Source: Manduca sexta (Eukaryota; Arthropoda; Insecta; Lepidoptera; Sphingidae). Taken from it: 64,000 bases of DNA. The stretch lies in contig NC_051134.1 of the NCBI RefSeq assembly GCF_014839805.1, positions 8,029,170 through 8,093,169 on the forward strand. Reading direction: 5' to 3'. Below the pieces are notes generated by a model. It saw nothing but the letters and a program-made list of their open reading frames with translations, did no database searches and was not told where the DNA came from. The translations under genes and the position numbers were made by a program. Below, piece by piece: positions 50,501 to 61,970 of this stretch (position 1 is the first letter of the stretch; each line of letters begins with the position of its first letter).

Positions 50501-52156
50501 AGGTGACGGTAACCAAAATAGGGCCAATGATTAGGGATTTACAAGGGAACGATTTTAGCCCCTATAGATTTTTCAGCGATTTTCGACAATCACCAGAAAT
50601 TATCAGGAAAATCTCTGGTAAAGTACTAATGTAGCAAAATCTATTATTGCGACAAAAAAAATTATCACCTGGAAAAGGGTATGATTATTGGTGAAAATAT
50701 TTATTATTCATGGATGTTTTTTGGCACAAGATTAGTAGAGGTAAAGAGTATGTGGTTTCATTTATTACTTCAATTTCAAAACAAGCCTGTAAGTGAACTG
50801 TACCTGAGTGTACTCGCGCACTTTCCGGTCCAGGTCAAAGGACAACATTTTGTAATAATGTGCCCAGCTCGGTAGCATCGCTACCACATCATCCACTTTG
50901 CTGTTGTTCACCAACTCTGTTAGTTCTTGTAAAGCCTGCAAACACAAATTTACTACAAAAAAGAAACAATTAACTGAAACATTGACTGGGTGAAATTAAT
51001 TGGCCAATAGTTTACAGTAGCTTCTCCATTGCTTTTAAGCCGCCTCATGGATGGAGTTTAATTTCTGATTGAACTTTCGCACAACAAAATTTTAGTTGTG
51101 ATCCAAGTTGTTTCTAACATTAATATAGTATATAACTGGTGTTATAACATACCTTAGTTTTAGTAATGGGATCCTTTTTATTAAGTTTTTTAATGCACAT
51201 CTGGAATTCTGGATCAATATCATTCTCCATGCTAGCGGATGCAGCTAGAGTAGGGAACAGAGCAGGCAAAATCTTCCCTCCTCCAACACATACTAGATTT
51301 GTGTCTATTTTTGCTGAATTTATTATTTCTGCACTGCGTCCACTGCTTGATGGCTAAAATAAAGAACAAACCAGGAGTTAGTTTAATTGTCCATGTCTAT
51401 ATATATGTTTTATTTAATAGTAATACAAGCCGTTCACTTATTGGTGAGTATTAAAGTAAATAGTAATAGAACTACAGAACTTTATATTACAAAGCATTGT
51501 TTCTTTTTACTTTTGAGATATTGCATGGTAAGGTTCTCATAGCTCAGTAAGAATACCGGTTTCAACATTGCCCCAACTTGAACACAATAATACTTTTATA
51601 TTGTTGCTTGACTGCAAAATGGGACCAAGTGTGTTTGCCTACTGAATATGACTAATGGCACCTGTCTTTTCATAATGTATTTAGCTGTGTGACAGAAATA
51701 AAATAAATATAGTTTATACTAATTTGTACATCTATTGTGTACATATGAAATACTTAGTGAGCTTTTACTGACATAATATTGTGCAAACTATATCATGATT
51801 TTTTTTTCGATTTTTACTTAGCTATTCCCATTTATTATGTGATTGAAACCTTAAATATAAGTATAATTGAGATGGTAGTTACTACATTTTCATATAAGCA
51901 TCCGTTACAAGGTGGTACCCACAAAAATTCATGCAATATTTCAATAGGCCAGGCGAGTAACTAAGGTTTCAATTCAATTGTAACTACGTAATAAGAGTTC
52001 GTCAAGGTTAAATACTCTCGTCAGTCGACAATAGACTTCAATGAGATCAAATTGCAATAATCTATGTACAAAAGTATAGAACACGGAGAAAATAACACCG
52101 ACACTTACTTTGACATTATTCTTCGTCCTCTGACTTTGTTTGGGTTTACCACCCAT
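38546..52156 (-). CDS. LTN1: E3 ubiquitin-protein ligase listerin (ribosome quality control), 27 exons
   Basis: Exons: 52156-52109, 51353-51153, 50935-50804, 50468-50334, 49999-49887, 48680-48492, 48013-47842, 47250-47184, 46769-46652, 46474-45664, 45536-45317, 45086-44887, 44632-44481, 44320-43858, 43686-43554, 43178-43021, 42642-42437, 42284-42101, 41882-41696, 41576-41346, 41148-41007, 40777-40634, 40351-40200, 40122-39905, 39824-39645, 39367-39200, 38605-38546. All phases agree: 1728 codons with TAG, 1727 aa (human 1766). The start MGGKPKQSQRTKNN and the following GRSAEI match the family N terminus, which is followed by long HEAT-like helices, an RWD-like region, and a C-terminal RING with Cys1677, Cys1680, Cys1696, Cys1699, His1704, Cys1707, Cys1720 and Cys1723 visible. 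Listerin binds stalled 60S-nascent-chain complexes with NEMF and ubiquitylates the peptide in the cytosol. The least certain joins are the acceptors of exons 17 and 25. Introns carry a Helitron (intron 5), a retroposon (intron 8) and a hAT MITE plus a duplicated mini-exon (intron 26). Confidence 0.95.
38948..39111. mobile_element. hAT-type MITE (164 bp) in LTN1 intron 26
   Basis: 11-bp terminal inverted repeats CAGTGGCGAAG/CTTCGCCACTG, flanked by TTGTATAC (38940-38947) and GTGTATAC (39112-39119), an 8-bp duplication with one difference. CAGTGGCG is a common hAT terminus. Confidence 0.75.
39117..39171 (-). pseudogene. Internally deleted duplicate of LTN1 exon 26 (RING exon)
   Basis: The plus-strand segment joins the donor side of exon 26 (TACTCACGAGA, as at 39194-39204) to GAGTTCTCCACGCGCGTC (as at 39303) and TCCACCACTGAACCGTT (as at 39350). 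The copy keeps the reading frame NGSVVETRVENS and the GTGAGT donor, but its acceptor has CAG changed to CGG (T to C at 39162). Confidence 0.8.
46855..47095 (+). mobile_element. Retroposon fragment in LTN1 intron 8
   Basis: GCCCGGAGAGCGACAACTG, TGTTGCCGGATCAGCGG, GTGTATATCCGGATCAAAT and CTTTCCATCAGGTG follow a recurrent lepidopteran repeat. It is more GC-rich than the surrounding intron. Confidence 0.5.
47566..47613. repeat. GC-rich (GCGCCC)n minisatellite in LTN1 intron 7
   Basis: About seven tandem GCGCCC-like hexamers in otherwise AT-rich intron. The LTN1 (minus) transcript would be G-rich here. Confidence 0.85.
48959..49623 (+). mobile_element. Non-autonomous Helitron in LTN1 intron 5, with (TTGT)n and two internal repeats
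   Basis: Starts TCTATACTATTATATAAAG after an A and ends GGGAAAAAGCTAA before a T, with a CGCGGGCGGAGCCGCG hairpin before the end. Internal (GTTT)n microsatellite at about 48985-49036. Contains two imperfect copies of a segment of about 120 bp running from CTCAGGAACTACCGG to the sense-strand equivalent of CATTACTGC. Same family as 54067-55287 and 21949-22287. Confidence 0.8.
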
Positions 52157-52539
52157 TTTATATACTTAATATATAGCGGCACTGTATCCACAATGATGTA
52201 TTTACCAAATACTATGAATTTAATCGTTGACAAATAATTTTTCAAAGATTATTTTGCTGACGAACAACACATTTCGTAAGTGGCGAAATGTCTTCAGTGT
52301 TGCCTGAGTGTTAAAAAATTAGCAATTAGTGAATTTATCAAGCAAAACCGAATACGGAGATCATGTATACTTTTTGTAAAATCAATAGATTATGTGATAT
52401 GATTTAAAAAGCAAATTTGACGTTTATCAATCAAATAAGTATAAATTTTAATTGAAAATAATTGCTAAGCAGGTCTAGTGCTAGTAGCGTATTTGTGTCG
52501 TTTAATTTAATTTATATATCAAGCAATAAAAAATTATAT

Positions 52540-52735
52540 TAAACTAATATTTGCTCGTGGCTTCCCTAGTGTGAATGGGTTTTATGGGATCAAGTTTTCG
52601 CTCTATATTTTCCCAGGACAAAAAATAGCCTATGACCTTCCAGAGTCTCAAAATGTTTTCATAAAAAAATCCATTGAAATTTATTCCGTAGTTTTTGAGT
52701 TTGTTGCGTTCAGACAGATAGACGCGCGTAGCGGC
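52540..52735 (-). mobile_element. Degenerate repeat upstream of LTN1
   Basis: ATATTTGCTCGTGGCTTCC, ATTTTCCCAGGACAAAAAAT, TAGCCTATGACCTTCCAGAG and GTTCAGACAGATAGACG resemble inverted Helitron 3'-half blocks. Ends not defined. Confidence 0.4.
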
Positions 52736-53140
52736 GTATTTTGTTTTATAGTACTATGTATTTAAAAATATATATATTTAAATGTAATCAATGTGACTAC
52801 ATAATGTCCGAAATTTGGGGATCTATCAATTAAGTAAATATTTCGGTAAACTTGATTTACAATGAGATCTCGTAAAAATATGTTTTAAACCTGGCAACAT
52901 GATTATCTTATTGATCAATTGTCAGGTACACATGTGACATTTGACAGTCCCTTTAGTTTTTTTTCTACGGTAGAGTAAAATAAACAAATACATACAGCCA
53001 ATTCGAGTAATAAGAAAAAAATGTCCAACATATCATATAATAATTTTTTTTTTATTTTCCAAAGTAGATAACGTTGTAATTCAGTAGAATAATTAATAAA
53101 TGCATAAGTTATATCTTGTGAAGACAGCGGGTGTTATATA

Positions 53141-53295
53141 ATCTTATTTATTTATTTATTTAAACTCTTTATTGTACATCAAAACTGTAAAGAATAATAA
53201 ATATAGAACAGAGATGGTGTAATAACAGGAAGTACAAATGGCGGTCTTATCGCTATCTGCGATTTCTTCCAGACAAGCTTTGGATGGATTTAAAA
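53141..53295 (-). mobile_element. 3' end of a non-LTR retrotransposon, inverted
   Basis: Starts (TTTA)n, then CTCTTTATTGTACA, and carries GGCGGTCTTATCGC and TGCGATTTCTTCCAGACAA, the reverse of a common lepidopteran LINE tail. Confidence 0.5.
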
Positions 53296-54066
53296 TGACT
53301 AGGAGCGAAACGAGCGGGCGGTCATAATTTAAGTACTAAAAAGATTTTGAAAAACGATCTACTAAATCTTATTTTATTTATATATTTATATTCATAACAT
53401 TGATGTACTAGATACATTGACTAGATATTAGAACTAGAAGATACCAGAACAAAACATGGTATGTAGTTGTCTAAATAAATAAATGATTACCTATTGTACA
53501 TATTGTAACAAATTGTATTATTTTGGTTTAATTAAGAAATAAAACCTTTAGCAGAAATTTTTATATTGCAGAAGTTATTTTGCACAAGATTTTACCATGT
53601 AAAATGTCACGAAAGGCTGACTACTATAAATTTGGAAGGTTGCAGGACTTGCGGCAAGTCACATGGGTATAGAACTATTAAAATATTAATTATTGCTTCT
53701 AGTGAAAACGATTTGGATGTAACTGTCAGTTTTAGCTTTAGGACATTTAATTGCAAACTATGATGGATAAAGCGTCCTCCGACGGTGGAGGCTGATTAAA
53801 AAAAAAACATATACCTACATATAATTATTATTAATGTAGTTAGATAACCCCTCTAGCTTGTGATATTGGATATCTTAATATTAAGATCGACAAGTGAACT
53901 TTTTTTTATCAATGCCGACCGCAGTCTGTAGAGGCGGCGCCTGACCTAAAACAATAGCAAACTCATACAACTTCTACAAAGCTCGAAACGGGGCTGCACA
54001 ATGTTAATCGGCCGGAGACATCAGGCGTCAAGACTTGGGTGAATTAACTTTCAATATTATATTAAT

Positions 54067-55287
54067 ATAGCTTTTGCCCGCGGCTCCGCCCGCGTTATAA
54101 AGTTTTTCAGGCTAAAGTTTTCCGTTATAAAAGTAGTAGTTTCCCGGGGGCCTATGTTCTTCCCAGGGTCTCAAACTGTCTCCATACCAAATTTCATCTT
54201 AAGGCGATACCTCAAGGTCCATTTTCATACATTTTGTTTCGGCTTTAATCTGGGTAACTAAACAAGTATTGGCAAGTAAAGAATTTAAATTCACGTCTAG
54301 TTAGTGATTAGTTCTCGCAGTTGAAAGAAATTCGTAAATATAATTAATAATCATGGATATTTCGGCCTTTATATTTTATTTTGACGAAATTTTATAGGCA
54401 GTAATATCGATGATTATTTATTATTTTTTCTTTTTTCTTCAACTGCGAGAACTAATCACTAACTAGACGTGAATTTAAATTCTTTACTTGCCAATACTTG
54501 TTTAGTTACCCAGATTAAAGCCGAAACAAAATGTATGAAAATGGACCTTGAGGTATCGCCTTAATACGTTGGGTAGTTTTTGAGTTTAACACGTTCAGGC
54601 AGACAGATGCAGCGGGGGACTTTGTTTTTTAGAACTTTTTAAGAGGAACAATCCCGTCATACATCATTGTTGCATAACTTTAACCGTTTTCGCAGCGCAC
54701 GCAACGGAAGCTCTCAAAACTAATAATTTTTCTCCGTTTTTGCAACATGTTTCATTACTGCTCCACTCCTATTGGTCATAGCGTGATGATATATAGCCTA
54801 TAGCACTCAGGGATCAAAGGGCTATCCAACACAAAACGAATTTTTCAGTTCAAACTGGTAGTTCCTGAGATTAGCCATTACTGCTCCGCTCCTATTGGTC
54901 ATAGCGTGATGATATATAACTTTGAACACTCCACAAACAAAGGACTAGTCAACACAAAAAGAATTTTTCAGTTTGGATCGGTAGTTCCTGAGATTAGCCA
55001 TTACTGCTCCGCTCCTATTGGGTATAGCGTGATATATATAGCCTATAGCAATCCACGAATAAAGGGCTATCCAACGCAAAAATAATTTTTCAGTTTGGAC
55101 TGGTAGTTCCTGAGATTAGCCATTAATGCTCTGCTCCTAATGGGTATAGCGTGATGATATATAACTTATAGCACTCCACGAACAAAGGGCTATCCAACGC
55201 AAAAAGAATTTTTCAGTTTGGACCGGTAGTTCCTGAGATTAGCGCGTTCAAACAAACAAACTCTTCAGCTTTATATAATAGTATAGA
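54067..55287 (-). mobile_element. Non-autonomous Helitron, inverted, with a MITE nested inside and four internal tandem repeats
   Basis: Read on the minus strand it starts TCTATACTATTATATAAAG (55287 leftward) and ends near the GCGGGCGGAGCCGCGGGC hairpin at about 54070-54095. The 3' tetranucleotide reads CTAT rather than CTRR, so the end may be mutated. A 358-bp foldback at 54203-54560 interrupts it at a TTAA. Four internal units start at 54753, 54876, 54999 and 55121. Confidence 0.78.
54203..54560. mobile_element. TTAA-flanked foldback MITE (358 bp) with 123-bp perfect inverted arms
   Basis: Arms 54203-54325 and 54438-54560 are exact reverse complements, beginning GGCGATACCTCAAGG. TTAA flanks both sides (54199-54202, 54561-54564). 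The interrupted Helitron reads continuously across one TTAA in other copies (AACGTATTAAGATGAAATTT), so TTAA is the target duplication, which is diagnostic of piggyBac-type insertion. No coding capacity. Confidence 0.85.
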
Positions 55288-57890
55288 TAAGATAGTGTCA
55301 CCGATGAAAGCCCGTTTCCTAACAAGGCCCACCATCCTCGTATCTGGTATTTTTCTGTGTTTTAATGCTAAAACATAGTACGATTTTCTATTAATTCTTT
55401 TATTTATTTATTTATTAATATGTTTCAAGTTAGTGAAAGTTTATTTTTTTATTCGTGACATGATTTTATGAAGGTTTTAAAATTAAGTGAGTTTTCAAGA
55501 GTTCCGATACCTTACTTTTTTAAACAGGTACGGCTACTTGGTGGTAGAAAATAGAAATATACGGCGAAAGATGGTTAACAAGGAGGTATTTTAGCAGCGT
55601 ATTGGTAGACACCGCTGTAGAGGAATAGATGGTTGCGCTCCTCTACTGAAGGTAAATATTTCTAATCAGGCAGATGTTGCATCTAACCGGTCGCGGCCTC
55701 TCCGACGATTCCTATTCGGAGGTGGTATGTATGCTGTGCGTCGCAATAATTCTGCTATCGTAAGCCAGTAACGTCTATGGCCATTTAGCGTGATTGCTGT
55801 GCGTTCACTGCGCTATGTCAGTGTATCGATCATTTTGTAGTTCCGATGATGTTGTCGAGATGGCGGTGTATGCATTGATTGTACCGCCACATATTCTAGT
55901 TGGGTGATCAATAATACAGTAAGTTTGCATTGAAATGTCAATATATATATTTTTAATATTCATAAATTCAATATACATTATAATATCAAGTAAAATGAAT
56001 TACTATAATTTATATAGGCAATATTTTAACACATGTTAATCTATGTGTAAGTTTAACAATCTAAAGTACTTATTATAACAAATGTTCAGCAACCGTTGGC
56101 ACGTGGCACCACATTCCTCACTACTCTCTCCACACACATCTCACAATTACAACAGGGCTTGTACTCGCTATGACAATTTAGATTCCACGCGGAATTTTCG
56201 TAACGTATAAACAACGTTAATACCTATAACTAATTATCAGATTGCGTAAACAATTAAGAAATACATGATCATATTCAATTAGAGTCCACGACACTAATTC
56301 ATAGAGACGTATTCCTTGTATGGAAACTCCGGGGAATCGAAGCTACTTGTCATAGAAAATAACCACCCATACACAAATATGGCAATAGGAATTCACTTTC
56401 GCTTGCATCTTATTATACACTCACAAGAAGATCAAAATACTACAATGCAATATTATTGCACATGTAACCGAACTATACAGTACAATGCCATTCCTTGTGA
56501 AAAATAAAATCTTTTATATTATAAAAAGTTCATTTCGAAGCTTAAAATTATTTTTGGCACATAACTAAAGCTAACTTATTATCTACGACGCGTTCGTTAT
56601 ATATTACAGGGTACGCGTGCCGTTCACGTAAGTAATCTTTGGTTTATCTAGCCCACCGGTCGTAATTTGGAAATCACTTATACTTAATTAATTTAAACAA
56701 AAGTTACAATAAAATATGAAATAGTTCAAACAGGTTTGCTTATGTCCAATTATAACTAATTTAAATATAGGTATGTATATTAGATATTTTTTCATTTATC
56801 GCGTACGTATAATAGGTAGGTACATATTTTCGTGTGGCGATGGATTTTGTAGAATACTGTTGTATAGTACAGACTACAGAGCGTGGATGAGAGCGTGCCC
56901 AGTCGCGGCCGCTGCGCTCCGCAGGCCACTGGCCAGCGCTGCGGCCGGGGCCGGGACTCGTCGCGTCTACAATACGTTTGAACATCGCGGTTGAACAACT
57001 ATGCTAAATGGAGATTCGTATAATAATTTCAAATACTGCGCTGAACTCTATCACTGCAACTATAATCACAAAGTATATACTGTTCGCATTCATATTATAT
57101 GTAATTCGTTGATTAGAAACCTTTCAAAATTATTACCTACTTACAATTATTAAAATATAGAAATAATATTAGGTATTTCTTAAAATGTATTTTTCGCTTA
57201 GGAACTTTCTGTTCTAACATACTGTTGTGATTAACAAATGAGTTTGATTAGGTTTGACGGCAAGATAATGGAATATATCGATGAATATTGAATACACTGT
57301 CTCTGTAGGCGCCATTAGGCATTAGCTAATGTGTAACGACTGAGCGGAGTATAAGAACAAATTAAGTACAACAACAATGAACTTAATGCGCTTTGTGGTC
57401 GTGAGAGCGTCGCCGACGCGACGCACTGATGCACGAGATAAAATATTTGGTGTAAAAAAATAGAGATGTTCGATAGTGGATAGCGATTGGTTGATTGCTA
57501 CTGTATATTATGTACTATAAGATATAATTATCAATAAGTTTTACAATAACATTATCTTTATCCTATTGTGTTCGTTATCGGAAGTGCATTATTGTCTCGT
57601 GTTCGCGGCGCGCGCGGGCCGCCGCCTGCCGCCGCATGCCGCCCGCACACGCTATGTTCTGTTAAAGCGATTCTATTTACACATAAATCCGTTATTATTT
57701 ACATATACATATATATTTACAACTTATTATATACTATCTTTGGACTAATCGAAAGAGTTTTGTAAACACAGCAGAGATCCCATAGGAGTATTATGGAATG
57801 CTTTAAACTTAATTAAGATTGAATCTATCTAAACATTTAACGTTACAATAAGAGAAGCTTAGAGTAAAATTTTATAATTATTAATATTAT
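55288..57890. other. Intergenic or distal zfh-1 3'UTR
   Basis: No coding exon seen. Contains two sequences matching the miR-8/miR-200 seed on the zfh-1 strand and GC-rich patches at 56900-56970 and 57605-57650. Confidence 0.4.
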
Positions 57891-57891
57891 T

Positions 57892-57897
57892 TTTATT
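57892..57897 (-). terminator. Candidate proximal polyadenylation signal for zfh-1
   Basis: AATAAA on the gene strand about 1.04 kb after the zfh-1 stop. A longer 3'UTR reaching below 56.8 kb cannot be excluded. Confidence 0.3.
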
Positions 57898-58938
57898 TTA
57901 ACATAGTATAGAATTTGAAGAGACGATTAGATTTGTGGAAGAAATAAAAAAAAATGAAGCACAACTTGAAAGCCAAGCGTTTAGAAATGTTTCAACGAAT
58001 ATAGATTGTCCTATTGTGTACGTATACTGTTACGTATTAGTGTATGAGTTAGAGACCTTACTTGAATATAAATATATTATGTTGTTTATAACTCTAGAAT
58101 ATTGTCATCACAATAGGAGTGCACGTGTGCGTGCATTGTCCTTATGCGCTCGCGCACTCCCGTAAACTTATTTGCATTGACCGTTGCAGGTGCATCTTTG
58201 TTTTCTATTTAAACGATTAAAAATAAACTGCATAGTACGATGACAGCACGATCAGGCGCGGGTTCTGTTCAGGCTCAAGTGGACCATAATAAGTTATTTG
58301 AGTCACTTCATTCGGAACTGAATCGGCACCTCATCGTCAACGTTGTATCTTATATAAACAAAACGGCCATAACTATATAAAAATAAAGCAATATACATTA
58401 TCCGAGTATTCTGTCGCAGGTACTGGCCTTTGGGTTTTACGTTAAACTATACAAAACTAAAAAATAAGTAAATTATAAAATTTGGCTCATCGTATGGCAC
58501 ATTTTTTGGTATATTTGACACTATTTATAAATAGGGAATACAAATTATTTCCTACTGTATAAAAATATGATGTTGAGCAATGACTTTAAATATGATTTGA
58601 AATGAAAATACCGGGCGATAAATACTTTAACACATGAGTATTATAAAGAGATTCCCGTCCTTTCTCTAACACTCCTGCCGGTTAAGACTTGGTCTCAGTA
58701 TCCGCACAGGACTTACACATTTCAGTTTCATGCCATCTCGTTACTTATAGTTCTTTGTTCTCTATCAATCGCCGCATCAAAACATGTTGAGAAGGTATTT
58801 GGCACAACACCAACTATTTCGTTGCAGTATTTCGTTGATACTTCAAAATATTAATACAAAAATCTTCATGAATCAAATTTCGTTGCATATTTACACAATA
58901 TAATGATTTTTGTGCTATGGAGACAGGCGACGCCGCGT

Positions 58939-61900
58939 CTAATCTCTGTAGGGCTTGCATATGGCGAACCTGTGATTCATGTGCTGGCTGTAGGAGCCGG
59001 AGTGGGAGAACTTCTTGAAGCATTTGCAGCACTGGAACGGCTTCTCGCCGGTATGCAGCCGCTTGTGCTCGGTCAGGTGGTGTTTGTGCTTGAACGCTTT
59101 CGGACACTCCATGCATTTGTAAGGACGCTGGCCTGGAAATAACAAAACACATCAGATTAGACTTTTTTTTATTCATTTATTGTTAGTCTCGATAATATTT
59201 GTAACGGCAATATACTTACTTATGGTAAATTTATTGAAATTCACTACGTTTTGTAGAGCTTATAAATTTAATCGCAATATAATGGGTATAGAAATTAACT
59301 GAGATTTTAAGATTATAAATGAGGTACAATAATACACACCTGAATGTTCATATTTGTGTCTCGCCAGAGAGCTCTGCTTCACAAAAGTCTTGTCGCATTG
59401 GTCGCAGACGAACTGCCCTTCTCCTTCCTTAATGTCTGTGCTGTGTTTGAGCTTACTTTTCTTAAGTACAGTGGCTTCGTCGTCGAACTCGTTTGGAGCT
59501 TGCGTTTCGTCCCCCCATTGGGGTCGCTCGTAAGATGGACTGCCTTGTCGCGTGATGTCTGATGACATGTGCATGTTCAGGACAGGGGACCTGCCGTTAG
59601 CCATGTCGTTGTATTGTAAAAGCTTTTCCATTGGAACCAATGGATTTAACTTTTGCGGCAGTAACCGTTTTTGTCCGTTAATAATTTCGCCTGGCGAAGG
59701 CGACATCCGAAAATCAGTGAACGAAGATGAGGAGCAATTGGAATGTGGATACGCGTGAGTGTAGCCGATGCGTTGCGGCGTCGTGCTGCGCGATGACTTC
59801 TGGCTCAGATTCACCGCTTCCTCAGAGTCGGAATGTGTTACTGAAATGCTGCACGGCGACGGCGACGGACTGGACGTGACCGACGGGTTGGACTTCTTCG
59901 TGGAGAGGTCTAAAGGTTGATCAGACGCGGTTAGTGTTTGTGTCATTCTGCGCACCCTGGCTCTGTTGTTTTGGAACCACACTTGAACCACCCTGTTGTC
60001 AAGACCGATTTTTTGAGCTATTCTTTTGAATTCTTCACGATTCGGTCTGGGATTTAAGGCGTAATGTTCCTTTAATACCGTTTGCTGTTCCTCACTTAAG
60101 GCCGTTCGCACCCTGATTTTCCTGTCGCTATCATGTACTGACAATTTTTCATCACGATCATCTTTACAGTCTTCGTCTTCACTGGCGCTCACTCCGCTTT
60201 GTACGGAGGCACACACACGCATTTCAGCTTCTATCCTATTCAGAGCTACCGTTTCGGCTACTTGAGCTGCCAAGCTTTCATGTTTTCTGAATAAATTTCC
60301 GCAAAGAGACTTTTCGTGCTCCATGAAATCACTTTTGTTATTGAAAATAGAGTTGCATTTTAAACATCTGTAGGGGTCTTCAGGCTCTTCTTTAATGATG
60401 ACATGTGGCGTCGGTGGAGATTCTACGCCAGGGCCCATGTTATCCGGCATGGGTGACAGTTTGTCCATATTCGCACTAAAGAAGTGTTTAGTCACTGATT
60501 CATTAACAGATTCTAATATTGTATTAAATCCTGAGTGATTGTTGTCGGGCTTAAGGCCGTTGTTATTTACAGGGACGGAATCGTAAATGCGAGACGGCGA
60601 TCTTAGATCAGGCTCCCGATCTTCTTGTTCCTTCTTTATGGTAACGGCTTCATCGTCCTCTATATCCATCACTAGCTCCGCGCTGCCTTCAGAACGCTTG
60701 TCGTCCTCTTCGGTCACTTCTTCGATTAAATCTTCAGGATCGGCGAGCGTGGGACTATTATGTTTTGGACTTGTGGCGTTTTCTATTTTTCTATGCGAAT
60801 ACTGTGAGGAAGCCCATTGCTCGAAGATTTGACTTATAGTTGCATTCAGAGTGTACGGGGCTATACCGCTTGCCGGACTGATTGGTATTCCTGGAGGCAT
60901 ATAGAAAGGATTAAGACCGGTCTGCCCGAGCGGCGGTCGATGAAAATTGTTCTCTTGCGACGACATTGAAGCGAAAAACGCAGCCGCTTCATTGTACTTC
61001 GGAAGAATGGGATGGAATATGCCCCCATTGGGAGCGATGTTGTTGTTAAGTTGTGACGTAACCATGGGATTGCCGCGCTTTCGAGACGGACTTCGGTCTG
61101 GATTCAACGCTGGGTTATTGGCCTTTATTCTTCCCATTTTTAAATTCATTACGAGACACTTTTTAGAGGTCATATGACTGGAGTAGGATCCAGAGTGCGA
61201 AAACTTTTTTCCGCAATTGGCACATTCGAAAGGTTTCTCCCCGCTGTGGATGCGCAGGTGCTCCTTTAGATGGTGCTTGAACTTGAATGCCTTGTCGCAG
61301 TCGTTACACTTGAACTTGCGCAGCAGCGCGCTCTCGTCGTGGCTGATCATGTGTCGCTGCAGACGGTACACGTTCGCGAAACTCTTGTGGCAGATCTTGC
61401 ATGTCTGTAGACAAACAAAAAATAAACTTTACATATTCCGTGAGTTGGAAATGATTTCAATTAAGGATGTTTTAAAAGAATTTATATTACATTGACTTTA
61501 TGTTAATATTTGCTACTCCTTTGTATATTTTCTTAAGAATACCTGTATACAATGCTTATTTTCGCGATTGCAATGTTTGGAGTCTAAATGGTCGCCCTTG
61601 TTCACTCGCTTTTTATTCTAAGCGTTACAAAAATTAGTTAAATAGGTGGGTGTTATTTAGGGTAATTATGCAGAGCACTGAAGAGTTGTTCGTGTTTTTG
61701 TCTATAGCTCTGACAGTCGATAAGTGTTGAAAATCGGTAAAGCAGTAAATTCTTTGTTATATTTACAATGGGCACTGACATATTTGACTGTATCCACCTG
61801 TGTGCTGGGAGAGTGGAGCGTCTCGTGCCGCTCGAGCTGCTCGCGCGTGGGGTACGCGCCGCGGCACTGGCTGCAGGTGAAGGGGCCGCCGGGGCCCAGC

Positions 61901-61970
61901 GGCGATCCGCCGCGCTCCTCCTCCTCCTCTGACGGCTTGCCCTCCGACCCTCCGCCTGCCAGCGGACGGA
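58939..61970 (-). CDS. zfh1: Zinc finger homeodomain protein 1 (ZEB family), 3' three coding exons; 5' end not seen
   Basis: Exons: 61970-61798, 61404-59340, 59132-58939 (TAG at 58941-58939), about 809 codons in frame. Domains in order: C2H2 finger [12 protein letters not shown] in the first exon; three fingers starting [19 protein letters not shown] and [10 protein letters not shown]; a lone finger [10 protein letters not shown]; a homeodomain ending in [15 protein letters not shown]; the CtBP-binding motif PLDLSTKK, then a second similar motif VNLSQK; and three C-terminal fingers ([30 protein letters not shown]). IKKE and IKEEPED look like SUMO sites. This double zinc-finger cluster flanking a homeodomain defines zfh-1/ZEB1/ZEB2, nuclear repressors that bind E-box-like sites with both clusters and control mesoderm, neural and epithelial-mesenchymal programmes. 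The first exon starts in phase 1, so at least one coding exon lies upstream, outside what I can recognise. The 3'UTR runs leftward from 58938. Confidence 0.95.

Noticed and set aside
59344..61177. Several 60-80 aa plus-strand frames opposite zfh-1
   Set aside because: They are shadows of the large zfh-1 exon on the other strand.
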